Positions 15,782 through 24,359 of a stretch of 64,000 nucleotides of DNA are shown piece after piece. The translations under genes were made by a program, and so were the position numbers. The notes below the pieces were generated by a model, which made no database searches, had not been told where the DNA came from, and saw nothing but the letters and a program-made list of their open reading frames with translations. The stretch lies in the NCBI GenBank assembly GCA_047975195.1, contig JBKEDB010000028.1, positions 31,407-95,406 of the forward strand, in the 5' to 3' direction. Source of the stretch: Cumulibacter sp047975195 (lineage in GTDB: Bacteria; Actinomycetota; Actinomycetes; Mycobacteriales; Antricoccaceae). Within the stretch, counting starts at the first letter, position 1. Every line of letters begins with the position of its first letter.

Positions 15782-16824
15782 CACATCACACGCGTGATCG
15801 CTCGGACGGTGATGTCGGCAGGCACGCTCACGGTTCCGGCGCCCACCAGCCCGAGCACCAGCATCGAGCGGGTCGTTGGGCCGGGGTTCGCCACGCGATC
15901 AGCGAGTTAGTGGGTGCGCATTCGCACGACGCAGCCGAGCGGGTCGATTCGGCATTGGAAGCCAATGCGCGAGGTAGGCGGGCGTTGTGGACTAGCCTCG
16001 GTGCGCTTGGTGTCACGGCGGTGTTGCAGGCGGTCGTGGTCGTTTTCACCGGCTCGGTCGCGTTGCTGGGGGACACGCTGCATAACGTCGCCGACGCGGT
16101 GACCGCGTTACCCATTTTGCTAGCGTTCACGTTGGCGCGTCGTCCGGCCAATAATCGGTTCACCTACGGGTACGGACGCGCGGAAGACTTCGCAGGCATT
16201 TTCGTGGTCGTGATGATCGCGCTATCGAGCGTGCTGGCTGGCTGGGAGGCGATCGATCGACTGATGAACCCACGCGAGGTCAACCATGTATGGGCGGTCG
16301 CGGCGGCCGGCGTTATCGGGTTCATCGGGAACGAACTGGTCGCGCGGTATCGGATGCGGGTGGGCCGGCAGATTGGCTCTGCCGCGTTGGTCGCGGACGG
16401 CTTGCACGCGCGTACCGACGGATTCACCTCGTTGGCGGTAGTTCTAGGTGCGGGCGGTATGGCGCTTGGTCTGCCATGGGCGGATCCGGTGATCGGGCTC
16501 GTCATCGCCGTCGTGATCCTCGGCGTGTTGCGCTCGGCGATTGCTGAGGTAGGTGCGCGATTGATGGATGCGGTCGACCCTCAATTGGTGCAGGTGGCCC
16601 GCGAATGCATCATCTCGGTGGACGGCGTTGACGAGGTGCGCGAATTACGACTGCGGTGGATTGGGCACTCGCTTCGCGCCGAAGCGGACGTCGTAGTCAG
16701 AGCGGACCTAGCGGTCAGTGAAGGACACGAGATCGCGCATCACGCTGAGGAGCACCTGCTTGCGGGATTGCCGCGGTTGAGTAGCGCGGTGATTCATGTC
16801 AGTCCGGCAGGAGCGCATGCGTAG
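15778..16824 (+). CDS. Cation diffusion facilitator (heavy-metal exporter)
   Basis: A 348-residue CDF transporter that exports Zn2+ or related divalent ions in exchange for protons. The N-terminal 45 residues are His-rich (HHTRDRSDGDVGRHAHGSG and HQPEHQH), suggesting metal capture. Six helices follow, with family metal-site motifs GDTLHNVADA in helix 2 and ADGLHARTDG in helix 5. The C-terminal cytoplasmic domain contains VDGVDEVRELRLRWIGHSL. It is translationally coupled to the upstream ArsR gene. The specific metal cannot be decided from sequence. Confidence 0.92.
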   Translation: MTHHTRDRSDGDVGRHAHGSGAHQPEHQHRAGRWAGVRHAISELVGAHSHDAAERVDSALEANARGRRALWTSLGALGVTAVLQAVVVVFTGSVALLGDTLHNVADAVTALPILLAFTLARRPANNRFTYGYGRAEDFAGIFVVVMIALSSVLAGWEAIDRLMNPREVNHVWAVAAAGVIGFIGNELVARYRMRVGRQIGSAALVADGLHARTDGFTSLAVVLGAGGMALGLPWADPVIGLVIAVVILGVLRSAIAEVGARLMDAVDPQLVQVARECIISVDGVDEVRELRLRWIGHSLRAEADVVVRADLAVSEGHEIAHHAEEHLLAGLPRLSSAVIHVSPAGAHA

Positions 16825-16886
16825 ATGAGGGTGGGCGTGCCGGTTCGCGTTTCGATATTGGGTTCTAGGTCGCGAGGGGACACATA

Positions 16887-17870
16887 GTGGGTCATGCAGG
16901 TCATTCGTTCCCGATGTGGATGCCGTCGGATCCGCCGTCGTTCGGGCGACTGTTGGCGTGGCAGTTGCAGCCGATCCCAGTGTTGGACGCCTTGTGCGTA
17001 CTAGCGCTTGTGGCGTACCTGTTCGCGGTGCTGCGACTGCGCCGTCAGAGCGTTCGGTGGCCGCTATTCCGCACGGTGTCATTCACTGTGGGGAGCGTGA
17101 GCATCTTGTTAGTGGTATCCACCGGTATTGGCGGATACTCGATGCAATTGTTCAGTGTGCACATGGCCCAGCACATGGTGCTCAGCATGGTTGCGCCGGT
17201 GCTCTTACTGCTCGGTGCGCCGGTCACACTGGCTTTGCGTGTGCTGCGCCCGCGCGGGTTGCTGCGCCGAGCGCTGGTTGGGGTTCTGCATTCGCGATGC
17301 GTGCGGTTCTTTTCGAGTGGGCTTGTGAGCACCCCACTTTTTGTACTAAGTCTATTCGGGCTTTACTTCACGTCTGCGTTCGATTTCCTGATGAGTTCGT
17401 GGTGGGGGCATTTCTATATGCTCGTGCACTTCATCGCGGTTGGCCTGTTGTACTACTGGCCCATATTGGGAGTCGATCCGAACCCGCGTCGACCGCAACC
17501 GCTGACCCGGCTGGGAATGCTGGTAATCGCGATGCCGTTCCACGCCTTCTTTGGGATCGCGCTGATGTCTAGTCGAAGCACGGTCACGACGTCGCTCATG
17601 GCTCCGCAGGCTTGGGGGATCGACGCGATGTGGGATCAGTACGTCGCCGGCGGGATCGCATGGGCGACTGGCGAGATCCCCGCCCTGATCATCGCCGTGG
17701 TTATTGCCCGCCAATGGGCTCGATCCGAAACGCGACTCGCAAAATCGCACGATAGGCAAGCAGATCGTGACGGGGATGCTGCGCTACGCAGGTATAACGC
17801 GAAACTCGCGGAATTGGCCGCGCGTGCCTCGACCGATACAAGTAGCGGCCGCGGATTGACGCCCACTTGA
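16887..17870 (+). CDS. CtaG-like cytochrome c oxidase assembly protein
   Basis: A 327-residue polytopic membrane protein of the actinobacterial and Bacillus CtaG family, which supports assembly of caa3/aa3 cytochrome oxidase. Seven or more helices are visible. The family-typical FSVHMAQHMVLSMVAPVLLLLG, HFYMLVHFIAVGLLYYWP, PFHAFFGIALM and DQYVAGGIAWATGEIP segments contain conserved histidines and an Asp-Gln pair. GTG 16887 is used; the next Met is too far into helix 1. The C-terminal 50 residues are charged and cytoplasmic. Confidence 0.85.
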   Translation: MGHAGHSFPMWMPSDPPSFGRLLAWQLQPIPVLDALCVLALVAYLFAVLRLRRQSVRWPLFRTVSFTVGSVSILLVVSTGIGGYSMQLFSVHMAQHMVLSMVAPVLLLLGAPVTLALRVLRPRGLLRRALVGVLHSRCVRFFSSGLVSTPLFVLSLFGLYFTSAFDFLMSSWWGHFYMLVHFIAVGLLYYWPILGVDPNPRRPQPLTRLGMLVIAMPFHAFFGIALMSSRSTVTTSLMAPQAWGIDAMWDQYVAGGIAWATGEIPALIIAVVIARQWARSETRLAKSHDRQADRDGDAALRRYNAKLAELAARASTDTSSGRGLTPT

Positions 17871-17896
17871 CCAACCTGCGAGGGGCTTCGGACGGC

Positions 17897-17920
17897 GGCG
17901 CTGACGGACAGCGTCACGCC
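17897..17920. terminator. Probable bidirectional terminator
   Basis: GGCG-C-TGACG pairs with CGTCACGCC around a GACAG loop, with one bulged base. It lies between the convergent CtaG-like gene and the small membrane protein gene. The stem is short, so confidence is moderate. Confidence 0.5.
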
Positions 17921-17936
17921 GAGAGCGCCTCGCGCG

Positions 17937-18092
17937 TTAGTTTTTGATTTTGCGTTTCGCGGCAGCGTAGAGCGCGGTGCCCACGAACAGCACCAGCCCG
18001 ATGATCGCGAGCCACAGCAGGCCCTTCACCACAAACCCGATCACGGAGATTGCGGCCCAGATGATCAGCAGCACCAGGATGAACGTCAGCAT
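17937..18092 (-). CDS. Small hydrophobic membrane protein (51 aa)
   Basis: A short gene giving MLTFILVLLIIWAAISVIGF, continuing into a second hydrophobic stretch (LWLAIIGLVLFVGTALY) and a basic end AAAKRKIKN. Two closely spaced membrane helices with a lysine between them and a cationic tail match a class of tiny actinobacterial membrane proteins of unknown function. It begins at ATG 18092 and ends at TAA 17937, convergent with the CtaG-like gene. Coding quality is good: third positions are mostly G or C. Confidence 0.7.
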   Translation of the reverse strand: MLTFILVLLIIWAAISVIGFVVKGLLWLAIIGLVLFVGTALYAAAKRKIKN

Positions 18093-18410
18093 GTGCCGAC
18101 CTTAATGGCTGCCTGGCAACTGGCATCGCGCCCGTCCACGGTCAGGTGAGATAGCCGTCGGCGTCCGCGATGCGGCTGAGGTCGAGCCGCGTGTGCGCTG
18201 GGCGCGCTACGGCCGCGTATCTTGCCGCGATCGCGTCGAGTATTGCTGGGCAGTCGCCGAATTGAGGTAGTTGGGGTTGGCGACTCCTGCAGAGTTAGTC
18301 GCGCGAAGGGGCCGTGGGCAGGGGCGACTCACAAACTCTTCTGGAGGAGAGCGTGGGGTGCGTCGATCATTGCGCGCAACCGCAATGGCGACGAGCCGAC
18401 ACTGACCCAG
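18093..18410. other. Gene-poor interval upstream of antiporter
   Basis: No convincing gene. On the minus strand, about 18144-18290, a stretch without a start codon translates to protein-like sequence (CPAILDAIAARYAAVARPAH, then DLSRIADADGYLT and a stop). It may be the C-terminal remnant of a lost gene, but it has an in-frame stop just upstream and no recognised family. Confidence 0.3.
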
Positions 18411-18416
18411 TAGATT
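18411..18416 (+). promoter_or_regulatory. -10 box for leaderless antiporter transcript
   Basis: TAGATT ends 6 nt before ATG 18423, and no ribosome site is present. Confidence 0.45.
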
Positions 18417-18422
18417 TCTCGT

Positions 18423-19682
18423 ATGGCCGAAGGACATCTGCTACTCGATAACCTCCAGTCGATGTGGTGGATCGCCGCGGCGGCCTCATTGGCCCCGGTG
18501 TTGGCTATCCTCACTCGCCGGGTCGTCCCCGATGTGGTGTGGCTGCTGACTCTTGGCGTGATCATCGGCCCGAACGTGTTCGGCATCGCCGGACAGACCG
18601 AGGCGGTTGAGTTCCTGAGCGAACTCGGCGTCGGGTTCCTCTTTCTGCTCGCGGGGTTCGAGCTCAACACTTCGCACATGCGCTCTCGCCAGGGCAAACA
18701 TGCCGCGCTCACTTGGATCATCTGCGCGGTACTCGGTGTGGGCGCCGGGCTGCTGCTGGTCGAGGGTGACGTGCGCGCCGCGATCGTGATCGCGCTGGCG
18801 AGTACGTCGACAGCTCTCGGCGTCCTGCTGCCCATCCTGAAGGATTCAGGACTCATCGCTAAACCGCTGGGCGAGGCGACCATGGTCCATGGTGCGTGGG
18901 GCGAACTGCTGCCGATCGTCGCCATGTCCTTGCTGTTGTCGACTCGTGCCACCTGGGAGGCAGCCGCGGTACTCATCCTGTTCGCGGTAACTGCTGTGTT
19001 GGCCGTCGTGGTTCCGGCCCGGCTATTTCAGCGTGTTCCGTTGTTGGCCAGGGCATTCACCTACGCCTCCAACACGACGATGCAAACTACCCTGCGCTTG
19101 ACCGTTTTCTTGCTGATCACCTTGATGCTGCTGACCGCGGCGCTTGATCTGGACGTCGCGCTGGGCGCCTTCACGGCGGGAATCTTGGCCAGTGCAGGCT
19201 TCCGTGCGGCGGCGCCGAAACATGCCGACGAAATCGCCCACAAACTGGAGATCGTTGGGTTCAGCCTGCTGGTACCAGTGTTTTTCGTGACCAGCGGGAT
19301 GAGCATCGACATCCTGGCGGTGCTGCGCGAATGGCCGATGTTGCTTGGCTTCGTCGTGATGATCGCGATCGTCCGCGGTGTCCCGATCATCGTCCGCGAG
19401 TTCGTGGTCAACACCGATTCGGGAATACCGAACGCTAGAGAAAAGGTGTCGCTCGGATTGTTCGCGTCCACCGGTCTACCTATCATCGTCGCCGTCACGT
19501 ACATAGGCGTCTCGGCGGAGATCATCACCGCGACGAGCGCGTCGGTGATGGTCACTGCCGGCGCGGTGACCGTCCTGATTTTCCCGATGATTGCGCAACG
19601 CCTCGTGAAGAGCACGGCCGGCACCTCGGCGGGTCCGCAGTCGGACGCGGCCGGCACCTCGGCAGGTCCGCAGTCGGACTAG
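18423..19682 (+). CDS. CPA2-type cation:proton antiporter
   Basis: A 419-residue membrane protein of the monovalent cation:proton antiporter-2 family (KefB/KefC-like transmembrane part only). Twelve or so hydrophobic helices include the family LGVGFLFLLAGFELNT segment and LDVALGAFTAGILAS. No C-terminal TrkA-N (NAD-binding) domain is attached. It probably exchanges K+ or Na+ for H+. The last 22 residues are an 11-residue unit duplicated in tandem (AGTSAGPQSD repeated), caused by a recent 33-bp DNA duplication. Confidence 0.85.
   Translation: MAEGHLLLDNLQSMWWIAAAASLAPVLAILTRRVVPDVVWLLTLGVIIGPNVFGIAGQTEAVEFLSELGVGFLFLLAGFELNTSHMRSRQGKHAALTWIICAVLGVGAGLLLVEGDVRAAIVIALASTSTALGVLLPILKDSGLIAKPLGEATMVHGAWGELLPIVAMSLLLSTRATWEAAAVLILFAVTAVLAVVVPARLFQRVPLLARAFTYASNTTMQTTLRLTVFLLITLMLLTAALDLDVALGAFTAGILASAGFRAAAPKHADEIAHKLEIVGFSLLVPVFFVTSGMSIDILAVLREWPMLLGFVVMIAIVRGVPIIVREFVVNTDSGIPNAREKVSLGLFASTGLPIIVAVTYIGVSAEIITATSASVMVTAGAVTVLIFPMIAQRLVKSTAGTSAGPQSDAAGTSAGPQSD
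19616..19679 (+). repeat. 33-bp tandem duplication inside antiporter gene
   Basis: Copies at 19616-19646 and 19649-19679 are identical over 31 nt except for one G-to-A change, with a 33-bp period. The period keeps the reading frame and adds one 11-residue unit to the C-terminus. Confidence 0.85.
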
Positions 19683-19831
19683 GGCCACTCGGAGCGCAGC
19701 TACGGATGACCGTTGCGGATGCGGAGCCCAGGTCGCGCATCAGTGATTTAGCGGGCGCTCAGTATGTCAGCCTTGCGGGCGCGTGATATACAGCACGTGG
19801 TTGTATACCCGCGAACGCAAGGAGCTGACTG

Positions 19832-21112
19832 ATGGCGTACGAGTTCACTCAGCAGGGCAAGGATCTTCTGGAGAAGGTCAAGGCCTACATGGACGAACAC
19901 ATCTACCCGAATGTAGAGGCGTACCACGAGGAGCAGGAGCGTCTGGGGCACTCGGGCTTTCCCGCGATGCTTGATGACATGAAGAAGGCAGCGCGAGAGC
20001 AGGGCTTGTGGAACCTCTTCATTCCGCACCTCGACCCGAACGCGCCCGGTACCAAGCTGTCGAACGTCGACTACGCCCCGATTTCCGAGGAACTAGGCAA
20101 GGTCGGCTTTGCATCGCAGGCGCTCAACTGTGCAGCGCCGGACACCGGCAACATGGAGATCCTGAATCTGTACGGCTCGGAGCGGGTCAAGAAGGATTGG
20201 TTCGAGCCGCTTCTCGAGGGCGAGATCCGCTCGGCCTTCTCGATGACCGAGCCGGAGGTGGCGTCCTCGGATGCGACCAACATCGGCCTGCGCATTGAGC
20301 GCGATGGCGATGAGTACGTGCTCAACGGCACGAAGTGGTTCTCCTCGGGCGCGGTACGCGATAACTGCAAGGTCCTGATCGTGATGGGTAAGACGAACCC
20401 GAACGCCGCGCGCCACGTGCAGCAGTCGATGATCGTCGTGCCGAAGGACACGCCGGGTATCACGATTGGTCGTCAGCCGCACGTGTTCGGCTTCGATCAC
20501 AGTGGTGGTCACCCGGAGATCCATTACGAAAATGTCCGTGTTCCGGCCGAGAACCTGCTCGGCGAGGAAGGCTCGGGCTTCGCGATCTCGCAGGCTCGTT
20601 TGGGCCCGGGACGAATCCATCACTGCATGCGGTCGATTGGTGTGGCCGAGCGAGCGCTGGAGTTGATGGTGCAGCGCTCGTTGCAGCGCGAGACGTTCGG
20701 CAGCTTGGTGGCGCACAAGGGGCTGGTGCAGGATTGGATCGCCGAGGCGCGCATCAATATCGATATGCACCGCGAGTACGTGCTGCGCACCGCGCACCTC
20801 ATGGACACTGTGGGTAACAAGTCCGCCGCCACCGAGATCTCCGGTATCAAGGTCGCGGTCCCGCGGATGGCGTTGAAGATCATTGATGACGCGATCCAGG
20901 TGTTCGGTGCTGCTGGCGTTACCCAGTTCACGCCGCTGGCGGAGATGTACGCGAGCATGCGCACCCTGAAGATTGCCGATGGTCCGGACGAGGTGCACAA
21001 GATGACCATCGCTCGCCGCGAGATCCTCAAGCACGATGGCACCTTCAAGATCAACCCGATGCTGGGTTCGTCGAAGACCTCGGATGAGGGAGTGCCGGTG
21101 ATGCGTCCGTAG
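19832..21112 (+). CDS. Acyl-CoA dehydrogenase (ACAD10/11-like)
   Basis: A 426-residue flavoprotein that oxidises acyl-CoA to enoyl-CoA. The N-terminal helical domain is followed by the FAD-binding region FSMTEPEVASSDATN and GTKWFSSGAV, and a C-terminal helical domain with ERETFGSL-like (LQRETFGSLVAHKGLVQDW) and QVFGAAGVTQFTPLAEMYASM. The ending GPDEVHKMTIARREI resembles the ACAD10/11 group, which handles 4-hydroxy or branched acyl-CoAs. It stands alone, with a strong terminator after it, so its pathway is not indicated. Start: ATG 19832 with AAGGAG-like AAGGAGCTGACTG upstream. Confidence 0.93.
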   Translation: MAYEFTQQGKDLLEKVKAYMDEHIYPNVEAYHEEQERLGHSGFPAMLDDMKKAAREQGLWNLFIPHLDPNAPGTKLSNVDYAPISEELGKVGFASQALNCAAPDTGNMEILNLYGSERVKKDWFEPLLEGEIRSAFSMTEPEVASSDATNIGLRIERDGDEYVLNGTKWFSSGAVRDNCKVLIVMGKTNPNAARHVQQSMIVVPKDTPGITIGRQPHVFGFDHSGGHPEIHYENVRVPAENLLGEEGSGFAISQARLGPGRIHHCMRSIGVAERALELMVQRSLQRETFGSLVAHKGLVQDWIAEARINIDMHREYVLRTAHLMDTVGNKSAATEISGIKVAVPRMALKIIDDAIQVFGAAGVTQFTPLAEMYASMRTLKIADGPDEVHKMTIARREILKHDGTFKINPMLGSSKTSDEGVPVMRP

Positions 21113-21127
21113 CGCAACCCACGCGAC

Positions 21128-21157
21128 CTGCGGTGTACCCGATCGGGTACACCGCAG
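21128..21157. terminator. Strong bidirectional terminator
   Basis: A perfect 13-bp stem (CTGCGGTGTACCC with its complement) around a GATC loop lies between the convergent acyl-CoA dehydrogenase and hmp genes. Confidence 0.85.
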
Positions 21158-21177
21158 TTCGCTGTTATCGCGGCGGT

Positions 21178-22380
21178 CTATACGAATTCGAGATCGTGGC
21201 TGGGTCCGAATATCTCGTAATGAATGCGCTCCGCCGGAATACCCCGAGCGCGCAATGAGGACCGTACTGATCCCATGAAGGGCAGTGGGCCACACAAATA
21301 GATATCCGCGGCCTCGGGTAGATCGAGATCGGCTATGTCGATGTACCCCGTGCGCAGCAGGTCGTGTGCTGGCCTGGCCCCGAGTTCCTCGTACCAGCGA
21401 TGAAGGCTGGCCTCCGGGAGCGCCGCGACCAGTTCTTTGAGCTCAGCGCGATGCGCATGTCGAGCGGGCGTGCGATCCGCATGCAGAACGTGCACTCGGC
21501 GGGTAGATCCGGTACGGAGTAAGAAATTCAGGAACCCGATCATTGGCGTGACGCCGATACCGGCGGAAATCAATAACAGTGGGTCGTCTGAGTCGGTGAG
21601 GGTTAACTCCCCGAATGGCGCCGATACCTCGATCTCGTCGCCCTCGAACACGTTATCGTGCAGGAAGTTCGACACTTCGCCGGCCGGCGCATCTGCGAGT
21701 GCGACGATCCGCTTCACCGAGAACTCGACCGCGTCGAATCCGACCTGCGTGACGCTGTACTGGCGAATCTGGCGCGCACCGTCGGGTAGTACGACGGCAA
21801 CCGATACGTACTGGCCCGGCTTCGGCGTGGGAAGTGCGCGGCCGTCCGGACTGGCCATCACGAACGCGACAGTGTCTGGCGCCTGCTGAACGCGCGCGCG
21901 TACGACCAGTCGGCGCCACACATCGCCGGTGTGCACGCCGGTCTCGGCGTACAAGTCACGCTCGATCTCGATGAGCGTCTGGGCCATGTTCCAGTAGACC
22001 TCATTCCACGCGGCAGCGATTGGCGGCGTGACCGCCTCGCCCAGCACTTCGACGATCGCAGCGAAGAGGTGCTCGTGCACGATCGGGTACTGATCGGGCT
22101 TGATTCCCAACGACGCGTGCTTGTGAGCGATCCGGCTGAGGACCTGACGAGGATCCGGACCGCCCTCATCAATCAACATGGTCGCGTACGCCGCGATCGA
22201 GGCCGCGAGAGCGCGCTGCTGAGTGCCCTGAGCCTGGTTGCCCCGATTGAACAGGTCGCGTTCGAGTTCGGGATGCGCGGTGAACATGCGGCGGTAGAAG
22301 ATCGGCGTGATGTCGTCGATCGCTGCTCCGATGACTGGCAGAGTCGCCTTGACGATGGATACGGATTCCGGAGAGAGCAC
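21178..22380 (-). CDS. hmp: Flavohemoglobin (nitric oxide dioxygenase)
   Basis: A 400-residue NO dioxygenase that converts NO and O2 to nitrate using NAD(P)H. Residues 1-140 are a globin domain: Tyr29 at the distal site (FYRRMF) and proximal His88 in KHASLGI. Next is an FAD domain with RQYSVT (the RxYS motif), and an NAD domain with ISAGIGVTPMIGFL and CGPLPFM. It lies 81 nt downstream of nsrR on the same strand, so the NO-sensing repressor probably controls it as part of one transcript. Confidence 0.96.
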   Translation of the reverse strand: MLSPESVSIVKATLPVIGAAIDDITPIFYRRMFTAHPELERDLFNRGNQAQGTQQRALAASIAAYATMLIDEGGPDPRQVLSRIAHKHASLGIKPDQYPIVHEHLFAAIVEVLGEAVTPPIAAAWNEVYWNMAQTLIEIERDLYAETGVHTGDVWRRLVVRARVQQAPDTVAFVMASPDGRALPTPKPGQYVSVAVVLPDGARQIRQYSVTQVGFDAVEFSVKRIVALADAPAGEVSNFLHDNVFEGDEIEVSAPFGELTLTDSDDPLLLISAGIGVTPMIGFLNFLLRTGSTRRVHVLHADRTPARHAHRAELKELVAALPEASLHRWYEELGARPAHDLLRTGYIDIADLDLPEAADIYLCGPLPFMGSVRSSLRARGIPAERIHYEIFGPSHDLEFV

Positions 22381-22461
22381 GGTGGTGCCGTCCTTTCGTG
22401 GGGCAGGGGTTACCTACGTCGGCCTACTTCCCTGTGGGCCGGGGTCTTCTGAGGGTTGCCG

Positions 22462-22902
22462 TTAGCGACCTGGCGGCGCCAAGGTGAGGAGCAGGGTCTG
22501 GGTCGGTTCGGCGACGAGATCGGATACCCGTAACCGATCGAGGCTCATGAAAAACGCGTCCTGTGCGTCGCGTAATGCGCGACGCAGCAGACATCCGCCG
22601 CGCAGCGGGCATGGATTCGGGCCATCGCAGTCGACGACCTCGCCGGGACCCTCGAGCTCGCGCGCGATAAATCCGATGGACATCGCCGCGCCAGTCGGTG
22701 TGATCCACACGCCTCCGGTGCGGCCACGCCGAGTCTCCACCACGCCGAGTTTCTGTAGCGCGGCGACGACCTTGGTCGCGTGTGCGTACCGAACATTGAG
22801 CTGTTCGGCGAGTTCGTGGGTGGTGAGCGTCTGGTCTCTGTTCAGCGTCGCAAGCCGCATCACGATACGGAGCGCGAGATCGGTGAACATGGACAGGTGC
22901 AT
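22462..22902 (-). CDS. nsrR: NO-sensing Rrf2-family repressor
   Basis: A 146-residue Rrf2 winged-helix repressor. Asp8, Cys92, Cys98 and Cys104 reproduce the Asp plus three-Cys set that holds the [4Fe-4S] cluster in characterised actinobacterial NsrR. The Cys run reads CDGPNPCPLRGGC. NO attacks the cluster and releases DNA. It is followed by hmp, its classic target. ATG 22902 (MHLSMFTDLAL) was chosen over longer starts because it matches the family N-terminus and sits 7 nt after a TAGATT -10 box. Confidence 0.94.
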   Translation of the reverse strand: MHLSMFTDLALRIVMRLATLNRDQTLTTHELAEQLNVRYAHATKVVAALQKLGVVETRRGRTGGVWITPTGAAMSIGFIARELEGPGEVVDCDGPNPCPLRGGCLLRRALRDAQDAFFMSLDRLRVSDLVAEPTQTLLLTLAPPGR

Positions 22903-22909
22903 GAATACC

Positions 22910-22943
22910 AATCTAGTTAATTGGCATCTGAAATGACAATTAA
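22910..22943 (-). promoter_or_regulatory. nsrR-hmp promoter with candidate NsrR operator
   Basis: On the minus strand: TTGTCA (-35, 22939-22934), 18-bp spacer, TAGATT (-10, 22915-22910), then 7 nt to ATG, so a leaderless transcript is likely. A 7-bp perfect inverted repeat TTAATTG-N13-CAATTAA (22917-22943) covers the -35 box and spacer, well placed for autorepression. Confidence 0.6.
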
Positions 22944-23050
22944 ATGCTCGTGTGGGGTCGCACACCCACGACCGCGATCGGCCTGCAGTCAGACCTGGGC
23001 ACGACTGCGGACCGATGCCATCGCTGGTGTGCCTTGACTAGCGTGAAGGG

Positions 23051-24277
23051 GTGAGTACCCCCGACGTCGCGCCAGCCAACTGGTACGAGCGGCATGTTTT
23101 CGTTGCCGATCTGGTGATAGCGATCGTCGCGTTCGTCGTACTGGGGTTGACGTCCTCGGCGATGGTCGTCGCCAGTGATGCTGTGGTGTTTGGGGTATTG
23201 CTGCCGCTTGGCATGTGTGCAGCGCTGGTCTTCCGCCGCAGCCGTACCGTGCTGTTTGTCAGTCTCGTCGCCGCGATCGCGGTCATCGAGATGTTGGTAT
23301 TTCCGTATGGCTTGATGACCGCCGCAGACGTGATCGTCCTCGTTGCCGTGCACACTGCGGCCCGGTACGGGACTCGATGGTTCGCCTATGGGGCTCTCGC
23401 CGCGGCCATCGTGGGGGCGTGGTGGGCGACGATCCAATGGGTGCTCCTTCCGAGCTACTCGACCGACTATCGAAACGAAGTCGCTCAGGCCCTGTTCATC
23501 GGCACCGGGCTAACGCTCGTGGTGGTCGGGTCCTACGTGCTGGGCCGCACCCAACTGGCGAAGGTGCGCGCGATCGGCGCACAACTGGCCGGCTTAGCCG
23601 AACGCAACGATCTGCTGCGGCATGAGCATGAGCAGCAGTTGCGACTGGCCACGGAGGAAGAACGCGGCCGAATCGCTGCGGAGACGCACGACATCCTCGC
23701 GCATTCGCTCGCGATCATCGTGGCGCAGGCCGACGGCGCCGCCATGGTCGTTGCCAAGAATCCCGGCCGGGCGCAGCAGGCGATCGAACAGATCGCCGAG
23801 ACCAGTCGTGAGGCGCTGGCCGAGGTGCGACAGAAGGTCGCCGCGCTGCGTCGCGGTGAGGACCCGACCTCCGACCTAGCGCCGGCCAAGTCCCTGAGGG
23901 ACCTGCCAGAACTCATCGACAACGTGCGCCGCGCCGGGTTGACGGCCACGCTGAGCACGCACGGAGATCTCGACCGCGTCGCGGCAGGGCCGGCTCTGTC
24001 GGCATACCGCATCGTGCAAGAGGCGCTGACGAACGCGCTCAAACATGGCGGACCGCAGGTGAATGCGAGTGTCGAGGTGGCGCGTGAAGCCCGCGGGCTT
24101 CGGATTACCGTCGAGGACGACGGGCGCGGCGTGGTGCACTCGGATGACAGCGGCAGCGGGCTGGCCGGGATGCGGGCCCGAGTCGAGCAGTACGGCGGGG
24201 TACTCGCTGCCGGACCACGCGTGGGCGGCGGATTTCAAGTACATGCGATGATGCCGCTGCCGGATGCTGCGCCGTGA
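23051..24277 (+). CDS. Sensor histidine kinase (NarL/LuxR-type pair)
   Basis: A 408-residue sensor kinase with about four to five N-terminal membrane helices (residues 15-160) and no large extracellular domain, so it may sense a membrane-associated signal. The HisKA_3 dimerisation region has the phosphorylatable His in AETHDILAHSLAIIVAQ. The ATPase domain contains ALTNALKHGG (N-box) and GSGLAGMRARVEQYGG (G-box). Start GTG 23051 lies 6 nt after a TAGCGT -10 box and has no ribosome site of its own. It pairs with the response regulator at 24360 and probably controls the ABC transporter further downstream. Confidence 0.92.
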   Translation: MSTPDVAPANWYERHVFVADLVIAIVAFVVLGLTSSAMVVASDAVVFGVLLPLGMCAALVFRRSRTVLFVSLVAAIAVIEMLVFPYGLMTAADVIVLVAVHTAARYGTRWFAYGALAAAIVGAWWATIQWVLLPSYSTDYRNEVAQALFIGTGLTLVVVGSYVLGRTQLAKVRAIGAQLAGLAERNDLLRHEHEQQLRLATEEERGRIAAETHDILAHSLAIIVAQADGAAMVVAKNPGRAQQAIEQIAETSREALAEVRQKVAALRRGEDPTSDLAPAKSLRDLPELIDNVRRAGLTATLSTHGDLDRVAAGPALSAYRIVQEALTNALKHGGPQVNASVEVAREARGLRITVEDDGRGVVHSDDSGSGLAGMRARVEQYGGVLAAGPRVGGGFQVHAMMPLPDAAP

Positions 24278-24359
24278 TGTGTCAGCCGATGACCTTCAGC
24301 CCTAGGCGTAGCGGCTGGTCTCGGTACGGCTGCGGACACAGCGAACGAATGGAGCGAGG

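Noticed and set aside
20093..21295. 400-codon minus-strand frame opposite the acyl-CoA dehydrogenase
   Set aside because: The translation is Arg/His-rich with no motifs, and the plus strand has a full enzyme signature.
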